A stretch of DNA of 62,400 nucleotides. Source: a virus. This document shows, in pieces, positions 1 to 7,003 of this stretch. The notes beneath the pieces were generated by a model. It did no database searches. It saw only the letters and a list, made by a program, of their open reading frames with translations, and had not been told where the DNA came from. The position numbers were made by a program, and so were the translations under genes. The stretch spans positions 1-62,400 of the IMG/VR virus record IMGVR_UViG_3300030430_003380; one strand, 5' to 3'. Positions within the stretch are counted from its first letter, which is position 1. Every line of letters starts with the position of its first letter.

Positions 1-319
1 AATACTCAAAACCATCTACTCTACCAATTGTAGCAGCATCACTGTATGAGTTTTCTGTACCGTTATAAAAAGTTAAGGCTCTATTTTCGTATCCAAATCT
101 TTTTATCTTTCTAAGACCTACAGAAAAAGTATAATCAAACGGGGTTTCTATTACATCTTCTTCAAGAGATCCTGATGTTACAGACCAAACTTGATTGTCA
201 CCTAAAGATGTGCCACCATTTACTGCAGCATAAAAAGTAGAATATTTAAATATTTTGTGTAATCCCTGAGCACTTCCTAAAAAAGGAATAAATAATAATA
301 TTAATAGTATTTTTTTCAT
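1..319 (-). CDS. Outer-membrane barrel-like protein, N-terminal part (runs off window)
   Basis: The frame opens at ATG 319 and stays open for 106 codons to the window edge. It begins with a clear signal peptide (MKKILLILLFIPFLGSAQG), then short strands rich in aromatic and glycine residues (for example FDYTFSVGLRKIKRFGYENR), as expected for a barrel or periplasmic-facing envelope protein. Its ATG overlaps the stop of the T9SS protein gene (ATGA), so the two are probably translationally coupled. The right window edge carries the C-terminal end of a barrel protein in a compatible frame, and I infer that both are parts of one gene. The role is unknown; altering the host surface (for example superinfection exclusion) is one possibility. 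I do not recognise a named family with certainty. Confidence 0.72.
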   Translation of the reverse strand, partial: MKKILLILLFIPFLGSAQGLHKIFKYSTFYAAVNGGTSLGDNQVWSVTSGSLEEDVIETPFDYTFSVGLRKIKRFGYENRALTFYNGTENSYSDAATIGRVDGFEY

Positions 320-2730
320 CTCTTTAATACCTTCGTTGTGCTAGTGTTACCATTATACGTTACGCTAAAACTATAAATTCCAGAAGGAAGTAAACTTACA
401 TCTAATTGATTAAGACCTTTATGTGTTTGATTTTCTTTTATTTTAATAATAAGTTTACCTGATATATCATATACTTTTATACCAACAGGTCCATTAGTTA
501 GAATATTTAAGCTATCATCCATAGGGTTAGGATACATAACCACATTATGACCTCTAAGTAAATCTCTAGTATCAAGATCGCTATCTCCACTACAACTCCA
601 ATATAATTGTTGACACTTATCATCCCAGTTGTTATTACAACAATATGGATCAACCATAATAACCCAAGCATAACAGGTATCATTTAGCCAGTAAGGGACT
701 CCAGGACCTCCAATACAACCTGCATCATACAAACAACTTCCATCATCTGTATTATACACAGAGTTATAGTTGTGAGCAAAAGGATCCATACAGCCCTCTA
801 ATACATCTATACAACCCCCGTTGTCTGTATTAGCTAAAATATCGTAATTAAAAGCGTTTGAGTCTGTGCAACCATATACTATATCAACGCAAGAGAAATC
901 CTCTGTATTAGCCTCTAAATTGTAATTAAAGGCATTTGGGTCTGTGCATCCAGGAGTTATTGGAATACAAGACTCATTATTGGTGTTAGCAATAGGGTCA
1001 TAATTAAATGCAGTAGTATCAGTACACCCAAATATAAAAGGGATACAATTATCGCTTGCTGTATTCGCTTCATCATTATAATTATACATTGTAGGGTCCA
1101 TGCATCCTATTATTACAGGAATACAGCTACCATCATTAACATTAGATTCTATATTAAAATTAAACGCAAAAGGATCTGTACATCCTGGAACAGGATATAT
1201 ACAATTATCATTATTTACGTTTGCTGTACTATCGTAGTTAAGAGCTAAATTATCAGTACAACCAAAATACAAACAAGAACTATCTGCTACATTAGCAGCA
1301 TCATTAAAGTTCCAAGCTACCACATCCATACATCCATAAACAAAAGCTTCACACTCTCCGTCATCAACATTTGCTAGAGAGTCGTAATTAAAAGCTAATT
1401 CATTTGTACATCCTTCCACTACAGGAATACAATATCCAAAATCTGTATTAGCTAAAGAATCATAATTAAACGCTTCGGGATCCATGCAACCCTCTACTAC
1501 ATCTATACAATAATCACCACAATAAGGTAAAGCACTATATATATGCCAAAAAGGTGGCTCAAAAGGTTGAAGTGCACCTGCACCATTCATAGCAAATGGA
1601 TTAGATCCTCCTGATATTAATAAATCTAAATCTTCGTTAAATAAAGAAAAAGAATTGTGCATTGTTTGAAATTCTAACTCTTCTTGAGGTACTTGTGGTG
1701 GACCTAATTCAAAATATCTGATATGAACAGGAATATCTGTTCTTAAATATATCCATTTAACCTCTTCATATATACCAGGTCCTAAAGTGTATACTCCAAG
1801 AATAGAATCTCCTTGTGTAATAGCTAAATGAGAATCACCCCATCCGTCACCTCCTGCATCATTTAAAACTAATTTGTATTCACATATAGGAACTATATCA
1901 TTTAATGTAGCTTCAGGATCATAGTTATATGCATTCCAATTTAAACAACCTACAATATGTTCTGTTTCACAGCTACCATCATCTACTTGTGCAAAAGGAT
2001 TAAACTCCATGAAATCATTATCCATACATCCATATACAGTAGGTATTTCACAATTCTCTACATATATAACGCCTGAATATGCTACAGCTCCAAAATTAGA
2101 ATCAGGTAACTCCCATAATACGTCAGGGCTACCACAAGGCTCTAAATCACCCATAATAGTAAAACTACCATCTGAGCCTCCCCACTGACTACCACCTAAT
2201 CCATCACCATATGTATCACTTAATATAAGCTCTACACCTGTTTCAGGCACACACACTTGATATGGTATTGTAGTATTAGCTTGATTGTATGTATATTCAC
2301 CAGCTGCTACACTTTCTACTGGTTGTCCTGTAGATACATCTGTAAGAATCCATCCTGTTTCTCCAGGGTATTGATCTAATGTAATTTCAAGAAGCATTTT
2401 TGCTTGCCCTTCATCACATTCTACGTTAGCACAGCTACCATTATCTGTATCTGCTAAAGGATTGTAGTTTATAGCTTCTGGATCCATACATCCAGGTGTA
2501 ATATTAGGGTCTATTGGTAAAGGGCAATCACCATTATCAAATCCAAACTCAGGGCAGTTAAAATTTATAAGATAACCATTCCAGGAATATGTGTTGTCAT
2601 CACAAAAACCATCACCTAACCAACTTTCAGGAGCTTCATTTTCTGCACAATCTAAAAATAAAGTGTCTTGAGAGTAAACGTTTAAAGATATAAACGTAAA
2701 TAAAATAGTTAGTCTAGTTAACATTTCCAT
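316..2730 (-). CDS. Secreted multi-repeat protein with T9SS C-terminal sorting domain
   Basis: A protein of 804 residues. A signal peptide ends near residue 20 (VYS-QD). A Cys-rich segment at 28-69 (WLGDGFCDD...FDNGDC) resembles a Lin-12/Notch-type repeat. A segment near 105-235 with YGDGLGGSQWGG resembles modules common in secreted Bacteroidota proteins. Thirteen GC-(M/T)D-x-x-AxNY(N/D)...C repeats of about 21 residues lie between residues 80 and 680, many ending DDGSC, so calcium-binding acidic loops are likely. Residues about 733-804 (YPNP...LNI...VKVYDISGKLI...KVLKR) match the type A Por secretion-tail family, which directs T9SS export and surface attachment in Bacteroidetes. MLTRL, two codons in, is an equally good start. 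It overlaps the upstream basic-protein gene by 13 bases and the downstream barrel gene by 4. Whether it is virion-borne or made in the cell cannot be told from sequence. Confidence 0.88.
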   Translation of the reverse strand: MEMLTRLTILFTFISLNVYSQDTLFLDCAENEAPESWLGDGFCDDNTYSWNGYLINFNCPEFGFDNGDCPLPIDPNITPGCMDPEAINYNPLADTDNGSCANVECDEGQAKMLLEITLDQYPGETGWILTDVSTGQPVESVAAGEYTYNQANTTIPYQVCVPETGVELILSDTYGDGLGGSQWGGSDGSFTIMGDLEPCGSPDVLWELPDSNFGAVAYSGVIYVENCEIPTVYGCMDNDFMEFNPFAQVDDGSCETEHIVGCLNWNAYNYDPEATLNDIVPICEYKLVLNDAGGDGWGDSHLAITQGDSILGVYTLGPGIYEEVKWIYLRTDIPVHIRYFELGPPQVPQEELEFQTMHNSFSLFNEDLDLLISGGSNPFAMNGAGALQPFEPPFWHIYSALPYCGDYCIDVVEGCMDPEAFNYDSLANTDFGYCIPVVEGCTNELAFNYDSLANVDDGECEAFVYGCMDVVAWNFNDAANVADSSCLYFGCTDNLALNYDSTANVNNDNCIYPVPGCTDPFAFNFNIESNVNDGSCIPVIIGCMDPTMYNYNDEANTASDNCIPFIFGCTDTTAFNYDPIANTNNESCIPITPGCTDPNAFNYNLEANTEDFSCVDIVYGCTDSNAFNYDILANTDNGGCIDVLEGCMDPFAHNYNSVYNTDDGSCLYDAGCIGGPGVPYWLNDTCYAWVIMVDPYCCNNNWDDKCQQLYWSCSGDSDLDTRDLLRGHNVVMYPNPMDDSLNILTNGPVGIKVYDISGKLIIKIKENQTHKGLNQLDVSLLPSGIYSFSVTYNGNTSTTKVLKR

Positions 2731-3026
2731 CTTCTTCGTGCTTGTCGGATTCTTGAGTTAGGATTATTTCTAGTTTTTGCACTACTACGTTTTAGTTGAC
2801 CTAAAGATCTAGCACAATAAGATTTTCTTCTTTTAGCTGCTTTACTGCCAGGTTTTACTTTACCAGTTACAGCAGTTTTAAGTTTACTACCAGGATTTGC
2901 ACGTCTATATGCAGCGACACCTTTTTTTGTCATCCCAGCACCTTTTTTAGTAGGTCTAAAATTACCAGACTTAATACTGGTTTTTATACCCATACCTTTT
3001 TTTGCTTTTTTTATTACTTTAGCCAT
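2718..3026 (-). CDS. Small highly basic protein
   Basis: A protein of 102 residues, strongly basic throughout (MAKVIKKAKKGMGIKT at the start, RIRQARRRWKC at the end), with Pro/Gly linkers and no hydrophobic core. It is the third of three consecutive short basic genes that abut or overlap by one base (TAATG-type junctions), so they are probably made together. Similar basic proteins occur in marine phages and large DNA viruses. A DNA-binding or packaged, condensing role is inferred from charge only. It has two cysteines, one terminal. Confidence 0.75.
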   Translation of the reverse strand: MAKVIKKAKKGMGIKTSIKSGNFRPTKKGAGMTKKGVAAYRRANPGSKLKTAVTGKVKPGSKAAKRRKSYCARSLGQLKRSSAKTRNNPNSRIRQARRRWKC

Positions 3027-3292
3027 TATCTCTTACGTTTGCGAACAGCTTTTACTTTTCTTTTTCTTTTATACCTAGACACCCTACCTTTAGTATTTTT
3101 TTCTTTTTGGGCTCTACGTTTTTCACTAGGGGTAAGTTCACTCCAAGTAGTGGGCGTATCTTTACTAATTCTTTTAGTAGGTCGAAAAGTGTTTTCACCA
3201 CCCTTGTAATCTTTCTTTCCTCTAGGTGTACGCCAGTCTTCTTTAAACCAACGTTTAAGTCGTAAACCTGCTGCTGTCTTTCTAACCGCCAT
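3026..3292 (-). CDS. Small highly basic protein (LKRWFKEDW type)
   Basis: A protein of 88 residues. The N-terminus reads LRLKRWFKEDWRTPRG, a pattern I recall from short basic proteins in cyanophages, pelagiphages and giant viruses, followed by a Pro/Thr segment (TPTTWSELTPSEKRRAQ) and a Lys/Arg tail (YKRKRKVKAVRKRKR). The start and stop overlap the flanking basic genes by one base. Nucleic-acid binding is the obvious inference. No catalytic motif is visible and the real function is unknown. Confidence 0.75.
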   Translation of the reverse strand: MAVRKTAAGLRLKRWFKEDWRTPRGKKDYKGGENTFRPTKRISKDTPTTWSELTPSEKRRAQKEKNTKGRVSRYKRKRKVKAVRKRKR

Positions 3293-3498
3293 TACTTCTT
3301 TTTCTTACCACCTTCACCCCAGTTAGCAGCACCTACTTTTCTACACTTAGCCATTGCACCACTTCTATAAGCTGAAGTCTTAGGTCCGTATCTAGATACT
3401 ACTTTGTGGTAGCAAGCATCTTTTACAGAGCCACCTTTCTTCATGCTTTTAACTTTTTTCTTTCGCTTTACAGCTTTACAAGTGCAATTCTTTCCCAT
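3292..3498 (-). CDS. Small basic Cys-containing protein (KDACYHKV type)
   Basis: A protein of 68 residues. It has two parts: a CTC plus Lys-rich head (GKNCTCKAVKRKKKVKS) and a conserved-looking tail, KDACYHKVVSRYG followed by SAYRSGAMAKCRKVGAANWG. I recall the same tail from small proteins of marine phages and large eukaryotic viruses. The paired Cys and His residues could bind zinc, but this is inference. It is the first of the three-gene basic cluster and starts one base before the stop of the membrane-protein gene. Confidence 0.77.
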   Translation of the reverse strand: MGKNCTCKAVKRKKKVKSMKKGGSVKDACYHKVVSRYGPKTSAYRSGAMAKCRKVGAANWGEGGKKKK

Positions 3499-3710
3499 TA
3501 TTTATTAGCAAATTTTTCTACGCCAGAAATGCCAAACGAGCCAAGAACAACCCATACAAATGAATCGTATACAAACTCGTTTATTACTAGGTCTGATCCA
3601 ACCCACCCTGTAACAAGGTCAGCTATCATTATCAAACACATTATTGCAAAAGCTATAAATCCAACTATAGCCTTTTCATTCCAAGCGTTATCGTTCTTAA
3701 ATATTTCCAT
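3498..3710 (-). CDS. Two-helix membrane protein, holin-like
   Basis: A protein of 70 residues with two hydrophobic segments, about 14-36 (AIVGFIAFAIMCLIMIADLVTGWVG) and 45-62 (YDSFVWVVLGSFGISGV), joined by a short polar turn. Size and topology fit a small class II holin or antiholin, or a virion-associated membrane peptide. A separate three-helix holin candidate sits beside the endolysin near the other window edge, so this could be a second lysis membrane protein. It ends one base into the following basic-protein gene. Confidence 0.6.
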   Translation of the reverse strand: MEIFKNDNAWNEKAIVGFIAFAIMCLIMIADLVTGWVGSDLVINEFVYDSFVWVVLGSFGISGVEKFANK

Positions 3711-3711
3711 T

Positions 3712-3951
3712 TTATTCTTCTTCTTCTATATACCAATCTGACTTAGCCATTTCAATTTTTATCTCGTCATAAGTGTATGTTGTTTTACCACTTAAAAAAG
3801 ATGGCTGTTCTCCTTCATATTTTACTAAAGCTTTAGTACCGTCAAGACTGTATCTTAACATGTCAGCATTTCTATTTATAAGCTTAGAAAAATTTACAAC
3901 AGAGTTTTCATCTGTAATTTCTGTGGTATCTATTATAACGTATGTAACCAT
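3712..3951 (-). CDS. Small hypothetical protein
   Basis: A protein of 79 residues, not recognised. It starts MVTYVIIDTTEITDENS, contains an alternating hydrophobic pattern suggesting mixed alpha/beta, and ends with a run of Glu (WYIEEEE). It lies 3 bases after the LamG protein gene and one base before the membrane-protein gene, within the same leftward transcription unit. No signal peptide or motif is visible. Confidence 0.65.
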   Translation of the reverse strand: MVTYVIIDTTEITDENSVVNFSKLINRNADMLRYSLDGTKALVKYEGEQPSFLSGKTTYTYDEIKIEMAKSDWYIEEEE

Positions 3952-3954
3952 AAT

Positions 3955-5553
3955 TTAAGGAGTATCAGATGAAAATGTAACACCACCAGATGTTAATCCT
4001 GGATTTTCATTTAATTTTACTAAAGACACTTTACTAAGAACTATACCAACATTACCACTATTTTGTCCAGATAGCTGTAGAGGAAGATTATTCCTACTAG
4101 TTCCAGAGTAAGCAATATACTGTACATGAGTTCCAACAGCATGAGGTGCGTCTGCATAATTACCACCATTCCAAATACTGAAATGATCCGAACCGTCAAA
4201 ATCACTGTTAGAAACAACAGTGTAAGTTACTTTATATGTGTTACCTTCCGTTATTGTTACTCCATCAGCACATTGCATAAAAACTCTACCAGCATTACCA
4301 TGAGGAGTTGTAACAGAAATACTTAATTCTCCATTTTGAACAGAAGCTGTAGTGACACCACCAGGCTGTAAACTGTAACCAAGAGTAGTTAAAGTGGTAT
4401 TATCTAAATCACCAGAGTTGCTAAAGTTTGGTACAAGTAACAGCTCTGTTCCAAACCCAGGATTATTTAATTCTTTTATTGAAATATCACTAATATTAAC
4501 AGAACCAACACCCGTATCTTTAGATTTTATTCTTGCAAAAGTATCACCTGAACATCGAGCAATAAAAGTAAATCTATCTGTCCCATTAAAATTAAAAGAT
4601 TCTGAGTTTACGCCAAGAAACATACTAAAATCACCTGAGGTATAGCTTGAAAACTTTACAGTCATTCTATAAACCTTACCTATAGTAAGTATGTCATTTG
4701 TAAGAGTACTTCCTGTACCATCATTAGTAGCTACACCATTTGATACACTCCAACCACCATTAGCAGTCCATGTACCATCATTTAATTCACTACCAGTTGC
4801 AGCATTACCTTGATCGTGAACTACGCCATTTGCTTTATCATCAAAGAAACCATCACCCATTCTATAGTAAGTCTGAAGGTCAGAACTATTGTCGTAGTTA
4901 CCTTGATCAAACTTTAAATTAAGTGGTGAGCCATTATTGTAAATAGCAGTTACTGCATCAGAATCTAAAACAGTATTAAAAATTGCAAACTCATCTAACC
5001 CGCCTTCATAATGATTCAACGCTGAACCTTCAACACTTCTTGCAGCAAGTAATAAGCTTAAGTCACTTGTATAATTAGCATGATTAGCTGAAGGTATATC
5101 TGCTTGTTCATTAGTTTTATCTACACCATTAACGTATATTTTTCCTATACTGCTACCACTACTCTGTAAATCCATAGTTACAACAAAGTGAGTCCAAGAA
5201 CTTTGAGCACCATCAGAAAAAGCAAAACCACCGTTTCCAGTTGTCTTCCAAACACCAACATCAGCAGCTGCAGTAAATACAAACCTAGGAGATCCATCAG
5301 ATTGAAGTTGAAAATAAACTTCAGCTCTACCACCACTGTTACCATCATCATTTGAATCATTATCAACTCCAAAAATCATTTCAGAGCATCTACCATCACT
5401 AGGTTTAACCCAAAAGCTTATTGAAAAATCACCTCTAAATACAGATTGAAAAGTTTGATTTGTATCTATAAAATCATCAATCCCATCAAAGCTAGCACTA
5501 TACTTAGACTCTACTACTTGAGTAGCTGATATGTTACTTCCAAGACTAAGCAT
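3955..5553 (-). CDS. LamG/concanavalin-type virion protein, probable tail or capsid adhesin
   Basis: A protein of 532 residues. Residues about 18-215 form a LamG-like jelly roll: SASFDGIDDFIDT, FSISFWVKP, WTHFVVTMDL, KIYVNGV and the terminal strand GGLDEFAIFNTVLD. This is the pattern of the Laminin_G_3 family, which binds carbohydrate. The rest (about 230-530) looks like two carbohydrate-binding-module-like beta sandwiches (GTWTANGGWSVSNG..., GKVYRMTVKFSSY...; ITEGNTYKVTYTVV...). No signal peptide is present, which fits a phage particle protein rather than a secreted one. It follows the 120-residue gene by 3 bases. A host-surface glycan-binding role is inferred. Confidence 0.78.
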   Translation of the reverse strand: MLSLGSNISATQVVESKYSASFDGIDDFIDTNQTFQSVFRGDFSISFWVKPSDGRCSEMIFGVDNDSNDDGNSGGRAEVYFQLQSDGSPRFVFTAAADVGVWKTTGNGGFAFSDGAQSSWTHFVVTMDLQSSGSSIGKIYVNGVDKTNEQADIPSANHANYTSDLSLLLAARSVEGSALNHYEGGLDEFAIFNTVLDSDAVTAIYNNGSPLNLKFDQGNYDNSSDLQTYYRMGDGFFDDKANGVVHDQGNAATGSELNDGTWTANGGWSVSNGVATNDGTGSTLTNDILTIGKVYRMTVKFSSYTSGDFSMFLGVNSESFNFNGTDRFTFIARCSGDTFARIKSKDTGVGSVNISDISIKELNNPGFGTELLLVPNFSNSGDLDNTTLTTLGYSLQPGGVTTASVQNGELSISVTTPHGNAGRVFMQCADGVTITEGNTYKVTYTVVSNSDFDGSDHFSIWNGGNYADAPHAVGTHVQYIAYSGTSRNNLPLQLSGQNSGNVGIVLSKVSLVKLNENPGLTSGGVTFSSDTP

Positions 5554-5556
5554 TAA

Positions 5557-5919
5557 TTAGTGCTTTGGTGCTATGTAAGCTATTATTTTTCCTGAGTCAA
5601 CATCAATTTCTGTCCATCTTCCAAATATAGTGATACCTTTAGGAAATGTTACAGAGTCTACAACAGCACCACCAGTACCTTGTTCTTCTGTTTCTGCACC
5701 AGCAGTTAAATCATGAGCAGCAGTTTCTGTATTAATAAACTTAGTTGGAGCCTCTGAAATCAAACCACCTGAACCATCAAAAACTGTGTCATCTAAAAAA
5801 GTTATAGCAGCAAAAATATGATTTGTTGGTGGATTAATTTCTTCAGATGAGCCTGTAGTATATACAGATCCATATTGACCTAAAGAAAGTTCGTTGAACT
5901 TTGTACCTGTTAAAGCCAT
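5557..5919 (-). CDS. Hypothetical virion-associated protein
   Basis: A protein of 120 residues, first gene of the leftward unit after the divergent promoter region at 5920-6018. It is rich in Gly, Thr and Ala (MALTGTKFNELSLGQYGSVYTTG...), ends in a beta-rich segment (FPKGITIFGRWTEIDVDSGKIIAYIAPKH), and resembles small structural proteins of marine phages. The position ahead of the LamG protein supports a particle role. No family is recognised. Confidence 0.6.
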   Translation of the reverse strand: MALTGTKFNELSLGQYGSVYTTGSSEEINPPTNHIFAAITFLDDTVFDGSGGLISEAPTKFINTETAAHDLTAGAETEEQGTGGAVVDSVTFPKGITIFGRWTEIDVDSGKIIAYIAPKH

Positions 5920-5952
5920 AATATTTTATTTTAAATTTTTTTATTTTATACG

Positions 5953-5960
5953 CAAATGTA
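5953..5960 (-). promoter_or_regulatory. Bacteroidota-type -7 element (TACATTTG) for the leftward unit
   Basis: Read leftward, the sequence is TACATTTGC, an exact match to the Bacteroidetes -7 consensus TAnnTTTG, placed 33 bases before ATG 5919. The -33 TTG is not obvious; the upstream region is AT-only. It sits back to back with a rightward element at 5991-5998. Confidence 0.55.
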
Positions 5961-5990
5961 ATGATAATTTTTTAATTATAATAAAATTAT

Positions 5991-5998
5991 TATCTTTG
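5991..5998 (+). promoter_or_regulatory. Bacteroidota-type -7 element (TATCTTTG) for the rightward island
   Basis: TATCTTTG matches the TAnnTTTG consensus exactly and ends 20 bases before ATG 6019. The upstream -33 position is T-rich without a clean TTG. It is the only promoter-like signal found before the winged-helix gene. Confidence 0.55.
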
Positions 5999-6018
5999 AC
6001 CTAATTTAATCTAAGACA

Positions 6019-6342
6019 ATGAGGAATTACCTGAAGTATCTCAGTGATACCCTGTACTCCTTTGAAAGAAAGTACGACCTTACAGATAACCAAATGAGGT
6101 TTCTTCTTTTTATAAATGATGAGAAGAAATCTTTTACTAAAAGGTTTGTAAGAGAAAATATGTACATTAGTCAAAAATTTAATGATAAAATGTTTCCTGA
6201 GTTAGTTAAAAGGGATTACATTTTTTTATTTGAAAAACGAAACTGGAACTCAACCCAACCTAACCAGTATCGTGTTACAGCTAAAACAAGGAGGTTGGTA
6301 GATAAATTTTATAACGTCTTAGAAGGCAAAGAAGAATTTTAA
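6019..6342 (+). CDS. Winged-helix (MarR-like) protein
   Basis: A protein of 107 residues. The order is a helical N-terminus (YLKYLSDTLYSFERKYDLT), a helix-turn-helix-like part (TDNQMRFLLFINDEKKSFTKRFVRENMYISQKFNDKMFPELVKRDYI) and a wing with a basic C-terminal strand and helix (YRVTAKTRRLVDKFYNVLEG). This fits MarR-like or phage winged-helix folds, but such small proteins in fibre loci may also be structural adaptors. It is first in the rightward island, one base before the Lys-rich gene. If it is a regulator, the adjacent divergent promoters at 5953-5998 are its natural target. Confidence 0.6.
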   Translation: MRNYLKYLSDTLYSFERKYDLTDNQMRFLLFINDEKKSFTKRFVRENMYISQKFNDKMFPELVKRDYIFLFEKRNWNSTQPNQYRVTAKTRRLVDKFYNVLEGKEEF

Positions 6343-6343
6343 A

Positions 6344-7000
6344 ATGAAAGTAATTAAAAAAGGTAAAAAAGCTAACAATGGTGCTAAGGTTAAAAAGCCA
6401 AAGAAAAAAGCTAATGATCCAATGCTAAGAGCTTTGACAAAAGGCGGAGAAGGAAGAGAATTTAAGAGTCTTAAAGCTAAAAATCTTTTTGAAAGCGTAG
6501 ATTCGAAAGGTGCAGAAATGAGAGGTGTTTTTGGACCTAAAGGTGCTGAATCAGCTAAATTAATTGCAAAATCAGATAATACTAAAAGCCCAAAGTTTAG
6601 ACCAGAGCCTCCTAAGAAAAAAAAATCTACTACTGATGAATTGATAGAAAAGGCTGAGAAAAGAGAAAGAGCTTATAACGTTAAAAAATTTAATGAAGAA
6701 TACGAAGAATCTAAAAAAAATAAAAAAGCTAAAAATGGTGCGTCTATGAAAAATGTAAAAGTTGTTAAAAAAGCTAAAGCAGGTGCTAAATTAAAAATGG
6801 TTAAAGGTCCTGATGGTAAAATGGTTCCATTCTACGCTGCTGATGGAAAAGGTAAAATGGAGTATGGTGGTGCTCTAAAAAAAATGAAAGCTATGTATGG
6901 CTCTAAAGTAAAAATGGCTAAACATGGAACTAAAGTAAAGATGGCTAAAAATGGATCTAAAATGAAAATGGCTGGTAAAGGAGCCTACATGAAAAAGTAA
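6344..7000 (+). CDS. Lys-rich low-complexity protein, probable virion component
   Basis: A protein of 218 residues, very basic. The first half is charged and probably helical or disordered (KKKKSTTDELIEKAEKRERAY). The C-terminal third carries PDGKMVPFYAADGKGKMEYGG followed by near-tandem repeats of the type GSKVKMAKHGTKVKMAKNG and MKK at the end. I recall similar tails in phage particle proteins but cannot name a family. It lies between the winged-helix gene (1-base gap) and the fibre gene (3-base gap). A nucleic-acid-binding or particle-internal role is inferred from charge. Confidence 0.6.
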   Translation: MKVIKKGKKANNGAKVKKPKKKANDPMLRALTKGGEGREFKSLKAKNLFESVDSKGAEMRGVFGPKGAESAKLIAKSDNTKSPKFRPEPPKKKKSTTDELIEKAEKRERAYNVKKFNEEYEESKKNKKAKNGASMKNVKVVKKAKAGAKLKMVKGPDGKMVPFYAADGKGKMEYGGALKKMKAMYGSKVKMAKHGTKVKMAKNGSKMKMAGKGAYMKK

Positions 7001-7003
7001 TAA

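Noticed and set aside
3406-3741. Rightward open frame of 111 codons
   Set aside because: It lies opposite the Cys-containing basic gene, the two-helix membrane gene and the next gene, all of which fit the leftward operon with exact abutting starts and stops.
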